Assembly: GCF_003355475.1 (NCBI RefSeq) | Contig: NZ_CP031356.1 | Coordinates: 2,046,001 to 2,110,000, forward strand | Direction: 5' to 3' | DNA: 64,000 nt | Origin: Brachybacterium saurashtrense | Lineage (GTDB): Bacteria > Actinomycetota > Actinomycetes > Actinomycetales > Dermabacteraceae | Shown here: positions 34,801 through 44,965 of the stretch, piece after piece | Layout: each line of letters begins with the position of its first letter | Numbering within the stretch: the first letter of the stretch is position 1 | Program-made: the position numbers and the translations under genes | Notes under the pieces: model-generated | Seen by the model: only the letters and a program-made list of their open reading frames with translations | What the model was told of the DNA's origin: nothing | Databases searched by the model: none

Positions 34801-36060
34801 TCAGCGGTCCTGGCCGGCGCCCTCCGAGGGAAGCGCGAGGAAGAACTCCGGCGCGTCGAAGCCCTGCTCGGCGAAGGCGGCCGCGATCGCCGCGGCGACG
34901 TCTTGGGCGGCCTGGGCCTCGACCAGGGCGATGGTGGAGCCGCCGAAGCCGCCGCCGGTCATCCGGGCGCCGTGCGCCCCGGCCGCGCGCGCCGCCTCCA
35001 CGGCCACGTCGAGCTGCGGCACCGTGACCTGGTAGTCCACGCGCAGGGAGTCGTGGGAGGCGTTCAGCAGGGCGCCCAGCTCCGTGACGTGCTCGCGCAC
35101 GGTGCCGGCCGCCAGCAGCGCGTCCACCTCGCGCACCCGCTGGATCTCGGTGATCACGTGGTGGGCGCGGCGGCGCACCACCTCGTCCTCGATGCCGGCC
35201 AGCAGCGTCTCCAGCCCGGCGGGATCCGCCTCGCGCAGGGTGGACAGGCCCAGGGCCTGCGCGGCGCGCTCGCTGTCGGCGCGGCGGGCGGTGTACTCGC
35301 CGTCCACGTGGGAGTGCTCGGCGCGGGTGTTCGTGATCAGCAGCGCCAGCCCCTGGGAGGCGAGGTCCCAGGGCACCGGGCGGGTGGTCATGTCGCGGCA
35401 GTCCAGCAGCAGCGCATGCCCCTCGCGGGCGAGCACCGCGGCGGACTGGTCGAGCCCGCCGGTGGAGGCGCCGGCGAACTCGGTCTCCGCGGTGATCGCG
35501 GCGCGCACCCGGTCCAGCGGCTCGGTGCCGAGCGTGAGCAGCGCCTCGATCGCCTCGGCGACCGCGCACTCCAGCGCGGCGGAGCTCGAGAGCCCCGCGC
35601 CCAGCGGAACCTGCCCGTCGATCATGATGTCCATGCCGCGCGTGGCCGCTCCCGAGATCCGCGAGCGCAGCGCCCACAGCACCCCGGCGACGTAGGCGGG
35701 CCAGCCGGTGACGACGCCGGGCGCGAGCTCGCGTGCGTCGATGTCGAGCACGGTCTCGTTCTGCGCGGAGCGCACGCGGAGCCGGTCGGTGGGGGTGCGG
35801 GCGGCCGCGGCGAAGCAGCGGTGCGAGATCGCCATGGGCAGGCACAGGCCGTCCTGGTAGTCCACGTGCTCGCCGATGATGTTCACCCGGCCGGGCGCGG
35901 ACCAGACGCCGTCGGGCTCGTACCCGAAGGACTCCTCGAACCTGGCCGCGGCGCGCTCGGCGGCCTCGGCGCGGTCCGGCGCCGAGGAGAGCGCCGCACC
36001 GGCGCTGCCGGGATCGTCGGCAGAGGAGCGTGCGGGAGTGGCGACGTCGGCGCGGGTCAT
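34801..36060 (-). CDS. galK: Galactokinase
   Basis: Leloir-pathway enzyme that phosphorylates galactose with ATP; GHMP kinase, 419 residues. GRVNIIGEHVDYQDGLCLPM is the galactokinase signature, GQVPLGAGLSSSAALE the GHMP ATP-binding motif, and ARMTGGGFGGSTIALV the C-terminal motif. The first ~40 residues are an Ala/Ser/Asp-rich extension not usual in GalK. GGAAGGAA precedes the ATG. A TAGACT (36133-36138) without a clear -35 may be its promoter. No other gal gene is nearby. Confidence 0.93.
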   Translation of the reverse strand: MTRADVATPARSSADDPGSAGAALSSAPDRAEAAERAAARFEESFGYEPDGVWSAPGRVNIIGEHVDYQDGLCLPMAISHRCFAAAARTPTDRLRVRSAQNETVLDIDARELAPGVVTGWPAYVAGVLWALRSRISGAATRGMDIMIDGQVPLGAGLSSSAALECAVAEAIEALLTLGTEPLDRVRAAITAETEFAGASTGGLDQSAAVLAREGHALLLDCRDMTTRPVPWDLASQGLALLITNTRAEHSHVDGEYTARRADSERAAQALGLSTLREADPAGLETLLAGIEDEVVRRRAHHVITEIQRVREVDALLAAGTVREHVTELGALLNASHDSLRVDYQVTVPQLDVAVEAARAAGAHGARMTGGGFGGSTIALVEAQAAQDVAAAIAAAFAEQGFDAPEFFLALPSEGAGQDR

Positions 36061-36171
36061 GGCGTTCCTTCCAGAGCTGTCAGAGGCCGGTGCGCGTGGG
36101 AGTGCGCTTCCCGCCCGGTACGACCGACCGAGAGTCTAACCATCACGCCGACAAAAGCACATCAGTCGACC

Positions 36172-37257
36172 TCAGGGGCGGACGGCCAGGCACGCGACGG
36201 ACGGCATCGTCACGGGGTCCGCGGCGGGCTCGAGCTGCTCCCCGCGGCGGCGCAGCACGTCGATCCTGTCCCCTTCCTGCGCAGCGACCAGCACCAGATC
36301 CCCCACCTGCGTGAAGTGGCGTGGATGGGCGCCCACCTCCACCTCCGCGACCAGTTGCGGGCGCATCCCGTCCAGGGAGAGCACGGAGAGGGTGTCCGGG
36401 CCGCGGTTGGCCACCAGCAGCGCGGACTCGTCCGCGGTGAGCTCGAGGTGGGAGACGGCGTTGGCCCCGGGACGTGCGCTGGCCGGGATCATCGAGCGCA
36501 CGCCCCAGCGGCGCGAGGGGCCGCGCAGCGCGGAGGGCAGGGAGCGCGGCGGCGTGGACGCGGAGCGGACGGCGGTCGCGACCATCCCCGAGAGCTCGCA
36601 GGAGAGATGGAGCTGCTCGGACTCGTGATCGGCGGCGAGGTGGCGCGGCCCGCTGCCGCGCCCCACGGGGATCTCCCCGGCGAGGTCGATGGTCCCGTCG
36701 AGCTGCTGGCCGTACAGCAGCACCCGGTCCAGGCCCAGGTCCGGCACGGCCAGCAGCGCCGTGCCGGGCAGGCGCACCACCTGGTGGGGGTGGGCGCGCA
36801 CCTCCGCGCCGTGCCCGCCGCGGTCCTCGTGCTCGCCGTGGTCGTCCACGTCGATGGTCTCGCGCGGCACGCCCTCGGCATCCAGGCGCACGGTCTCCAC
36901 GGTGCCGGCGCCGTACTGGGCGACCAGCAGCGTGGAGGGGTCCGTGCCGCGGGCGAGGTGGCAGGCGCCGCCGCCGCGGAGGGCGAGATCGCCGAGGATC
37001 TCCATCCCGTCGCCGTCGGGCGCGACGCGCAGGGCCACCACCCGGCTGGGGTCCGTCTCGAGCACCGCGTGCAGCACCGTGCCGTCCTCGCTCCAGAGCA
37101 GGAAGGAGGGATCGGGGAGGTCCACCGTCGCCCGCGGCCGGAGGGCGGGGACGCTCCCCGGCCCGTCGTCGCTCAGCGCCAGCAGCGTGATCCCGGGGCC
37201 GCGCCCCGAGCCGCTGCGGGAGTACCCGCCGGCGGCGAGCAGTGCGGTGGTGGTCAT
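36172..37257 (-). CDS. Lactonase-type beta-propeller protein
   Basis: 361 residues resembling the 6-phosphogluconolactonase/YbhE beta-propeller family: repeated strands with GACHLARGTDPSTLLVAQYG, AHPHQVVRLPG, GSGPRHLAADHESEQLHLSCE and GAHPRHFTQVGDLVLVAAQEG, the H-rich positions typical of the family. No signal peptide, so cytosolic. Its ATG overlaps the stop of the threonine/serine exporter gene (ATGA), implying coupling. Substrate is not certain; these proteins are often over-annotated. Confidence 0.75.
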   Translation of the reverse strand: MTTTALLAAGGYSRSGSGRGPGITLLALSDDGPGSVPALRPRATVDLPDPSFLLWSEDGTVLHAVLETDPSRVVALRVAPDGDGMEILGDLALRGGGACHLARGTDPSTLLVAQYGAGTVETVRLDAEGVPRETIDVDDHGEHEDRGGHGAEVRAHPHQVVRLPGTALLAVPDLGLDRVLLYGQQLDGTIDLAGEIPVGRGSGPRHLAADHESEQLHLSCELSGMVATAVRSASTPPRSLPSALRGPSRRWGVRSMIPASARPGANAVSHLELTADESALLVANRGPDTLSVLSLDGMRPQLVAEVEVGAHPRHFTQVGDLVLVAAQEGDRIDVLRRRGEQLEPAADPVTMPSVACLAVRP

Positions 37258-38747
37258 GGGGACTCCTCCCGGTCGCGGGGCTGTCCCGAGCGCTCCTCGA
37301 GATCCGAGGGCGGTTCGAGGTCCTCGAGAACCGAGGGGTCGTCGAACATGGTCGAGGACAGCGCTGTCATCTCACCGGTCATCGTAGACGGCTCGATCAC
37401 CGGGGCGCCGTGACGGCGCCGGATCCGCCGCGATCCGAGCGTGACGCGGCGGCGTCGCAGGGTGGTGAACGGCGAGGAGATCGCCGGGGTGTAGGCGATC
37501 CCGCTGCGGCGGAAGTAGGGCATGATCCGCGAGGCGAGCAGCTGCCCCAGCACCACCGCGGAGGCGATCGCGACGGCGATCTCCGCGGCGCCGAGCAGCT
37601 CTCCCACGCCCACGGAGAGGTCGTCCCCGAGGCCCAGCAGGCCCCGGTAGATGCGGCTGCCGGGCACCAGCGGGATCACCCCGGCCATCACGAAGGCGAG
37701 GGCCGGGGCGCGCAGACGGTCCGCGAGCGCGGTGGCGACGATGCCGGTGGCGAAGGCGGCCACGCCCACCGCGACCGTGCGGTCCAGCAGGGCGGAGATC
37801 AGGTGCGCGATGATCCCGGAGCCGGCCGCGACCACGGCGGCGGTGAGCAGCAGCCGTGCCGGCACCTGGGTGCCCACCCCGTAGCCGAGCCCCATCCCGA
37901 GGCCGGAGATCACCACCACCAGCACGGTGGCGAGGTTCAGCGGGATGGAGGCGCTGACGGAGATGTCCGCGCCGATCACGTCCGCCAGCAGCAGGCCGCC
38001 CCGCACCCCGGCCACCAGGCCCACGGTGAGCATCAGCGCCTCGAGGATGCGCCCGGCGGCGGTGACGTACCAGCCGGTGACGGCGTCCTGCACGGCGCTG
38101 ATCGAGGACAGCCCCGCCAGCTGGACGATGATGCAGGAGATCACCACGATCGAGGGGCTCACGGTGGAGTCGATGAGCGCCACCGCGACCGCGCCGCCCA
38201 CCGCGACGAAGCCGCCCAGCACCTGGCTGTAGAACGGCGGGATGTTCCAGCGGGCCAGCAGCTCGCCGATGGCGATGAGGAGCCCGGCGGCGAGGGTCGC
38301 GGCGATCACCACCAGGCTGCCCGCGCCGAAGAACAGCGCCGCGGCCCCGCCCATCACGGCGAAGCCGGAGACCACCAGCGGGATCCGGTACTGGGGCTGA
38401 CGCTGCGGGATCGCGGAGGCGAGCCGGCGCGCCTCGTCCAGCGAGAGGTCGCCGGCGAGATAGCCGTGGGAGATGTCCTCGAAGGCGGCGAGCCGTGCGA
38501 AGTCCTGCACCCTGGCGCTCGCCGAGCGCACACGGGTGAACGGGGTCGCGGACTCGTCCGCGAGATAGGAGATCGTCACCTCGTTGAACGTGACCTGCAC
38601 GGAGACGTTGCGCAGACCGGAGGAGCTGGTGACCCGCAGCACCGTGGCCGTCACCTCGGAGGCGGCGGCGCCGTTGGTGAGCAGGCCCTCGCCGATCCTC
38701 ATGGCGAGGTCGAACACGGCATGGAGCCGGGCGGAATCGGTGGGCAC
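37254..38747 (-). CDS. Threonine/serine exporter family protein (ThrE-like)
   Basis: Integral membrane exporter, 497 residues from the GTG at 38747. The N-terminal cytosolic ThrE domain shows LAMRIGEGLLTNGAAASEVT and VQVTFNEVTISYLADES. About ten membrane helices follow, including the paired small-residue helices of ThrE_2 (GVIPLVPGSRIYRGLLGL). A charged cytosolic tail of ~80 residues ends the protein. CACGAT (38754-38759) ends 6 bases before the GTG, which decides this start over the GTG at 38765. First gene of a pair with the lactonase. Confidence 0.85.
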   Translation of the reverse strand: MPTDSARLHAVFDLAMRIGEGLLTNGAAASEVTATVLRVTSSSGLRNVSVQVTFNEVTISYLADESATPFTRVRSASARVQDFARLAAFEDISHGYLAGDLSLDEARRLASAIPQRQPQYRIPLVVSGFAVMGGAAALFFGAGSLVVIAATLAAGLLIAIGELLARWNIPPFYSQVLGGFVAVGGAVAVALIDSTVSPSIVVISCIIVQLAGLSSISAVQDAVTGWYVTAAGRILEALMLTVGLVAGVRGGLLLADVIGADISVSASIPLNLATVLVVVISGLGMGLGYGVGTQVPARLLLTAAVVAAGSGIIAHLISALLDRTVAVGVAAFATGIVATALADRLRAPALAFVMAGVIPLVPGSRIYRGLLGLGDDLSVGVGELLGAAEIAVAIASAVVLGQLLASRIMPYFRRSGIAYTPAISSPFTTLRRRRVTLGSRRIRRRHGAPVIEPSTMTGEMTALSSTMFDDPSVLEDLEPPSDLEERSGQPRDREESP

Positions 38748-38816
38748 GGACCGATCGTGCCACACGGTGCGGGCCGCGGAACACTCGGGTCCCGCGGGTG
38801 TTCCCGCGGGGCCGAG

Positions 38817-39131
38817 TCAGAGGTTCGGGGAGGAGGCCAGCACCACGAGCGGGAGCGCCAGCAGCACCAGCACCGTCACGTCGAGGCCGCGGGAGCGCAC
38901 CGCCATCGCCCCCACCGCACGCGCCGGGAGCACGGCGCGCAGCAGCGCGAGGAGTCCCAGCAGCGCGCCCAGCAGCCGCCCGGCCAGCGGCGCGGAGCCC
39001 AGCACCCCCACCGTCACGATCGCCGCGAGCGCGGCCAGGGCGCACAGCAGCACCGCCTGGCGGCGCACGGCCGACGCCGGTCCGGTGCCCGCGGGCGGGG
39101 GCGGGGACGCGGGGCGAGAGGTCTGCGGCAC
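38817..39131 (-). CDS. DUF3017 small membrane protein
   Basis: 104 residues from a GTG. A Pro-rich start is followed by three hydrophobic segments and the LLRAVLPARAVGAMAVRSRGLDV motif in two overlapping halves, the hallmark (from memory) of DUF3017 membrane proteins of actinobacteria. TACGAT (39138-39143) ends 6 bases before the GTG, suggesting leaderless expression. Elsewhere it commonly sits beside folD; here it is alone, divergent from aspA. Function unknown. Confidence 0.75.
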   Translation of the reverse strand: MPQTSRPASPPPPAGTGPASAVRRQAVLLCALAALAAIVTVGVLGSAPLAGRLLGALLGLLALLRAVLPARAVGAMAVRSRGLDVTVLVLLALPLVVLASSPNL

Positions 39132-39226
39132 AGTCCCATCGTACGGTCCGTCCCGGGCCGACTGCCCGGCTACCCTGGCGGTGGCCGGCAGCGCCGTCGG
39201 CCTACCCCGATCTGGAGGACATCCCG

Positions 39227-40740
<1,514 letters not shown>

Positions 40741-40744
<4 letters not shown>

Positions 40745-40770
40745 GCACACCGCCGTCTGAGCACACCGCC
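40741..40770. repeat. 16-bp tandem duplication at the aspA stop
   Basis: CTGAGCACACCGCCGT (40741-40756) is followed by a second copy of its first 14 bases (40757-40770). The duplication carries the aspA stop codon. Confidence 0.85.
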
Positions 40771-40787
40771 TGAGCGCCGACGCGACG

Positions 40788-40833
40788 GAGACCGGGCCGG
40801 TCACCCCGCAGGAGGGGTGACCGGCCCGGTCTC
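40788..40833. terminator. Terminator hairpin between aspA and ppk2
   Basis: Perfect 20-bp stem (40788-40807 with 40814-40833) and a 6-base loop between two convergent genes; probably works both ways. No T-run. Confidence 0.85.
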
Positions 40834-40907
40834 ATCGGCCCGTTCCGGTGGGCGCAGGCTCGTCGGCCGGAGCTCCGCATCGCCGCGGGCTCAGCGGCGC
40901 AGCGGGC

Positions 40908-41813
40908 TCACTCGTCGGCCTCCTCCATCTTCCCGCGCATCACGAGCTTGGGATCCGGGGTGCCCACCACCTCGTGGTTCTTGTCCTCGTACTCGAACTG
41001 GGAGAGGAAGTAGCGCATCGCGTTGAGGCGGGCGCGCTTCTTGTCGTTGGAGCGGATGATCGTCCACGGCGCGTACTTCTTATCCGTGCGGCGGAACATC
41101 TCCTCCTTGGCCTGGGTGTACGCCTCCCAGCGATCCAGGGACTCGAGGTCCATCGGGGAGAGCTTCCAGCGCCGCACCGGGTCCAGCTGCCGGATCGCGA
41201 AGCGGGTGCGCTGCTCCTTCTGGGAGACGGAGAACCAGAACTTGGTGACGTGGATGCCGGAGTCCACCAGCATCCGCTCGAAGTGCGGCACCTGGTTCAT
41301 GAAGGTCTCGTACTGCTCCGGGGTGGCGAAGCCCATCACCCGCTCCACCCCGGCGCGGTTGTACCAGGAGCGGTCGAACAGCACCATCTCGCCCTCGGTG
41401 GGCAGGTGCTGCACGTAGCGCTGGAAGTACCACTGGCCGCGCTCGCGGTCGCTGGGCTTGTTCAGGGCCACCACGCGGGCGGTGCGCGGGTTCAGGTGCT
41501 CGGTGAAGCGCTTGATGGTGCCGCCCTTGCCGGCCGCGTCCCGCCCCTCGAAGATGATGATGGACTTCTGGTCGTTGTCCTCGAGCCAGTACTGGTACTT
41601 CAGCAGCTCCACCTGGAGCTTGTACTTCTCGAGCTCGTACTCGTCCCGGTCCATGCGGGTCTCGTACGGGTAGCCCTCCTGCCAGGTGTACACCGGATTG
41701 CCCTGGGGGTCGATGAGGTCCGGGTCAGGGGTGTGACCGTCCTGGACCGAGTACCCCTCCTCGCGCAGGTGCTCGATGTACTCGCGCAGGCTCTGGTTGT
41801 CGGGGATCTTCAC
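40908..41813 (-). CDS. ppk2: Polyphosphate kinase 2
   Basis: Transfers phosphate between polyphosphate and nucleotides; 301 residues, usual for a one-domain PPK2. Walker A FEGRDAAGKGG (residues 88-98), Walker B and lid region MVLFDRSWYNRAGVE, then FSVSQKEQRTRFAIRQLDP and LSPMDLESLDRWEAYTQAKE. Cytosolic. The GTG is preceded by AAGGAG; a TAGAGT (41847-41852) may be its -10. Class (ADP versus GDP preference) cannot be decided by eye. Confidence 0.92.
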   Translation of the reverse strand: MKIPDNQSLREYIEHLREEGYSVQDGHTPDPDLIDPQGNPVYTWQEGYPYETRMDRDEYELEKYKLQVELLKYQYWLEDNDQKSIIIFEGRDAAGKGGTIKRFTEHLNPRTARVVALNKPSDRERGQWYFQRYVQHLPTEGEMVLFDRSWYNRAGVERVMGFATPEQYETFMNQVPHFERMLVDSGIHVTKFWFSVSQKEQRTRFAIRQLDPVRRWKLSPMDLESLDRWEAYTQAKEEMFRRTDKKYAPWTIIRSNDKKRARLNAMRYFLSQFEYEDKNHEVVGTPDPKLVMRGKMEEADE

Positions 41814-41934
41814 GGCCGCTCCTTCACACGCTGGGGAATGGGCCCCACTCTAGAGGTCCCGCATGACTTCTCGATGAACAGCCGGCCACCGACACGGTCG
41901 GACCGGCGCTCCCCTCCCTCGCGGGACGGGGCAC

Positions 41935-42000
41935 CGGCCCGACGGGCGGTGAGGCTCCGGCCTGACGGACGGCCGCGGCTCCGGCCCGACGGGCGGTGGC
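41935..42000. repeat. Degenerate ~22-bp repeats downstream of purH
   Basis: Three imperfect copies of CCGGCCCGACGGGCGGTG-type sequence lie head to tail in the 216-base gap between ppk2 and purH. The gap also has GC-rich inverted sequence (about 41998-42030) that could be the purH terminator. Confidence 0.6.
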
Positions 42001-42029
42001 GGCGCCGCGGCAGCGGCGCCGGCGCCGGC

Positions 42030-43685
42030 TCAGTGCGAGAAGTGGCGCGTCCCGGTGAGGTACAGGCTCACACCCGCCTCCTGGCAGGCGGCGATCACCT
42101 CGTCGTCGCGGATGGAGCCGCCGGGCTGCACGACCGCGCGCACCCCCGCCTCCAGCAGGATCTGCACGCCGTCGGCGAAGGGGAAGAACGCGTCGGAGGC
42201 GGCGACCGCGCCGCGGGCCCGCTCGGGCGCCTGCTCCCCCTCGGCGTGCTCGCCGAGGGTGTTGGCGCGCGCCACGGCGAGGCGGCACGAGTCCAGGCGG
42301 TTGACCTGGCCCATCCCGATGCCCACGGCCGCGCCGCCGGCCGCGAGCAGGATCGCGTTGGACTTCACCGCCCGCACCGAGCGCCAGGCGAAGGCGAGGT
42401 CGGCGAGGGTGGCCTCGTCGGCGGCGTCGCCGGCGGCGAGGGTCCAGCTCGCGGGGTCGTCGCCCTCGGCGTCCAGGGCGTCGGCGTCCTGGAGCAGCAT
42501 GCCGCCCCAGATCTCCCGCATCTCCACCGGGTGGTGGTACTCGCCGTGCAGGCGCAGGATGCGCAGGTTCTTCTTGGTGCGCAGCAGCTCGAGCGCCTCG
42601 TCCTCGTAGTCCGGCGCCAGGATCACCTCGGTGAAGATCGGCTTGACCTGCTGCGCCATCGCGAGGGTGACGGGACGGTTCGCGGCGATCACGCCGCCGT
42701 AGGCGGAGAGCGGATCGGTGCCGTGGGCGCGCCGGTGCGCGCCGGCGATGTCCTCGCCCTCGGCGGCCACGGCGATCCCGCAGGGGTTGTTGTGCTTGAC
42801 CACGGCGACCGCCGGCAGCGGGTGGTCGAAGGCGGCGCGCACGGCGGCGTCGGCGTCGACGTAGTTGTTGTAGCTCATCTCCTTGCCGCCGAGCTGCTCG
42901 GCGCCGGCGAGGCCGGGACGCTCCTCGTCGGTGACGGCCAGGCGGGCCCGCTGGTGGGGGTTCTCGCCGTAGCGGAGGGTCGCGGTGATGCCCAGCTCGG
43001 CGGCGTCCGCCTCGGAGAGGTCGAGGATCGAGATCTCCTCGTCGTCCTCGCCGAGCACGGGCTCCTCGACCGCCTCCTCGTCGCCGGAGAGCTGCGCGAG
43101 CATCCAGTCGCTGATCGCGTCGTCGTACTCGGCCGTGCGGGTGAAGGCCACGGCGGAGAGCTCCTGGCGCTCGGCGAGGGTGAAGCCGCCGGCGCGGGCG
43201 GCCTCGGCGGCGGTGGCGTAGTCCTGGGGATCCACCACCACGGCGAGGGAGGCGAAGTTCTTCGCGGCGGCGCGCACCATGGTGGGGCCGCCCACGTCGA
43301 TCTTCTCGATGATCTCGTCGAAGGTGCCCCCGGCGGCGACCGTGTCGCTGAAGGGGTAGAGGTTCACCACCACCAGGTCGAAGGGGGCGATGTCATGGGT
43401 GCCGAGCTGCTCGCGGTGGGACTCCAGGCGCTGATCGGCGAGGATGCCGCCGTGGATGCGGGGGTGGAGGGTCTTGACCCGGCCGTCCAGCATCTCGGGG
43501 AAGCCGGTGACCTCGGCGACGTCGGTGACCGGGATGCCGGCCTCGCGGATGGTGGCGCCGGTGGAGCCGGTGGAGACGATCTCCACGCCGGTCTCGGCGA
43601 GGGCGGCGGCAAGCTCCACGATGCCCGTCTTGTCGAAGACGGAGACGAGGGCTCGGCGGAGGGGGCGGCGTTCTGCGGTGGTCAC
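42030..43685 (-). CDS. purH: Bifunctional AICAR transformylase / IMP cyclohydrolase
   Basis: Last two steps of IMP synthesis; 551 residues. The N-terminal MGS-like cyclohydrolase domain has [38 protein letters not shown] and [15 protein letters not shown]. The C-terminal transformylase domain has [35 protein letters not shown] and the ending [19 protein letters not shown]. An Asp/Glu-rich insert sits between ([17 protein letters not shown]). GTG start with AGGAG upstream. Follows purN on the same strand, 135 bases away. Confidence 0.95.
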   Translation of the reverse strand: MTTAERRPLRRALVSVFDKTGIVELAAALAETGVEIVSTGSTGATIREAGIPVTDVAEVTGFPEMLDGRVKTLHPRIHGGILADQRLESHREQLGTHDIAPFDLVVVNLYPFSDTVAAGGTFDEIIEKIDVGGPTMVRAAAKNFASLAVVVDPQDYATAAEAARAGGFTLAERQELSAVAFTRTAEYDDAISDWMLAQLSGDEEAVEEPVLGEDDEEISILDLSEADAAELGITATLRYGENPHQRARLAVTDEERPGLAGAEQLGGKEMSYNNYVDADAAVRAAFDHPLPAVAVVKHNNPCGIAVAAEGEDIAGAHRRAHGTDPLSAYGGVIAANRPVTLAMAQQVKPIFTEVILAPDYEDEALELLRTKKNLRILRLHGEYHHPVEMREIWGGMLLQDADALDAEGDDPASWTLAAGDAADEATLADLAFAWRSVRAVKSNAILLAAGGAAVGIGMGQVNRLDSCRLAVARANTLGEHAEGEQAPERARGAVAASDAFFPFADGVQILLEAGVRAVVQPGGSIRDDEVIAACQEAGVSLYLTGTRHFSH

Positions 43686-43820
43686 GTGGCGTGCTCCTGT
43701 TCGGATCGGCTGATGCGGCACCCAGGCGGTCGATGCGCGCTCTCGTCACTCCCCGGTGGTCGCCCACCTTCGCCAGTCGTGTGCCCTCACTCTATCGGGG
43801 CGGGGCGGGCCGAGGGAGGC

Positions 43821-44393
43821 TCAGCCGGCGGAGGTGAGACGGCGCACCACGTCCACCAGCAGCGGCTGCTCGACGGCCTTGATCCGCTCGTGGAGGGCGG
43901 CCTCGGTGTCGTCCTCGTGCACCTCCACGGCGGCCTGGGCGAGGATCCGCCCGGTGTCCACGCCGGCGTCCACCTCGATCACGCTGCAGCCGGTGATCCT
44001 CACCCCGTGGGCGAGGGCGTCGCGCACCCCGTGCGCGCCGGGGAAGGAGGGCAGCAGTGCGGGGTGGGTGTTCACGATCCGCCCCCCGAACGCCTCCAGC
44101 AGCGGCGGCCCCACCAGCTTCATGAAGCCGGCCAGCACCACCAGGTCGGGCCCGTGGGCGGCGACGGCGTCGGCGAGCGCCTGGTCCCAGGCGGCGCGGT
44201 CCGGATGATCGCCCAGGCGCACGATCTGCGCGGGGATGCCGGCGGTGCGGGCGTGCTCGAGTCCGGCGGCGTCGCGATCGGCGATCACGGCGACCACCCG
44301 GAAGGGGCAGTCCTCGGCGCGGGCGGCCTCCAGCAGGGCGGCGAGGTTCGAGCCGGTGCCGGAGATGAGGACGACGACGGGGAGGCGGGTCAC
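43821..44393 (-). CDS. purN: Phosphoribosylglycinamide formyltransferase
   Basis: Transfers a formyl group from 10-formyl-THF to GAR in purine synthesis; 190 residues. VLISGTGSNLAALLEA at the N-terminus, then VVLAGFMKLVGPPLL, the active-site NTHPALLPSFPGAHGVRDAL (Asn and His) and VDTGRILAQAAV (Asp). TACGCT (44400-44405) ends 6 bases before the GTG, suggesting a leaderless mRNA. Confidence 0.95.
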   Translation of the reverse strand: MTRLPVVVLISGTGSNLAALLEAARAEDCPFRVVAVIADRDAAGLEHARTAGIPAQIVRLGDHPDRAAWDQALADAVAAHGPDLVVLAGFMKLVGPPLLEAFGGRIVNTHPALLPSFPGAHGVRDALAHGVRITGCSVIEVDAGVDTGRILAQAAVEVHEDDTEAALHERIKAVEQPLLVDVVRRLTSAG

Positions 44394-44548
44394 CGCACCA
44401 GCGTAGTCGTCGCGCGGCGGGGCCGCGTGCGGCGTCCGGCGGTGCGGCGGTGCGCCGGCGGGACGGCGGGACGTCGACGGTGCGGCGGCGCCGCGCGCGC
44501 TCTGCCGGTGCGCGGCGGCCTCCGCGGCGAGCGGGCACAATGGAGGGT

Positions 44549-44959
44549 GTGAACCGCACTTCCTCCTCCGACCCGGGCCCGCGCACCGCTCGGCAACGCC
44601 GGCTGACGGGCGCCCTGACCCTGACGATGCTCGCCTCGTGCCTGCTGATGCTCTCGCCTCTGCCGTACTCCCTGTTCTCGGGGCTCACCGGGGCGGTGGC
44701 GCTGGTGCTGCTGGTGCCGCTGATCGTGCGGGCCGCGCGGGAGCGCCGCTACTCGCTCGCGGTGGTGGGGGCGCTGCTCGGGGTGCCGGCCACGCTGATG
44801 CTGATCGGGGCGGCGGTGCTCAGCGCCGTGTTCTACGGGCCGATGGTGGAGCAGCAGGAGTGCCAGGCCACGGCGCTCACCGAGCAGGCGCGCACCCGTT
44901 GCGCCGCCGAGGCGGAGGACTCGATGGTCCAGTGGGTCGGGGACCTGTTCGGGGGCTGA
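44549..44959 (+). CDS. Small membrane protein of unknown function
   Basis: About 136 residues. A polar start ending ARQRRLTGALTLT leads into three or four hydrophobic segments (MLASCLLMLSPLPY, LTGAVALVLLVPLIV, LAVVGALLGVPATLM). A short outside domain has two Cys (EQQECQATAL, ARTRCAAEAED) that could form a disulfide. I do not recognise the family. A CACAAT hexamer (44536-44541) ends 7 bases before the GTG at 44549; the ATG at 44540 is a second possible start. Divergent from purN, convergent with the DUF6350 gene. Confidence 0.65.
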   Translation: MNRTSSSDPGPRTARQRRLTGALTLTMLASCLLMLSPLPYSLFSGLTGAVALVLLVPLIVRAARERRYSLAVVGALLGVPATLMLIGAAVLSAVFYGPMVEQQECQATALTEQARTRCAAEAEDSMVQWVGDLFGG

Positions 44960-44965
44960 TCCCGC

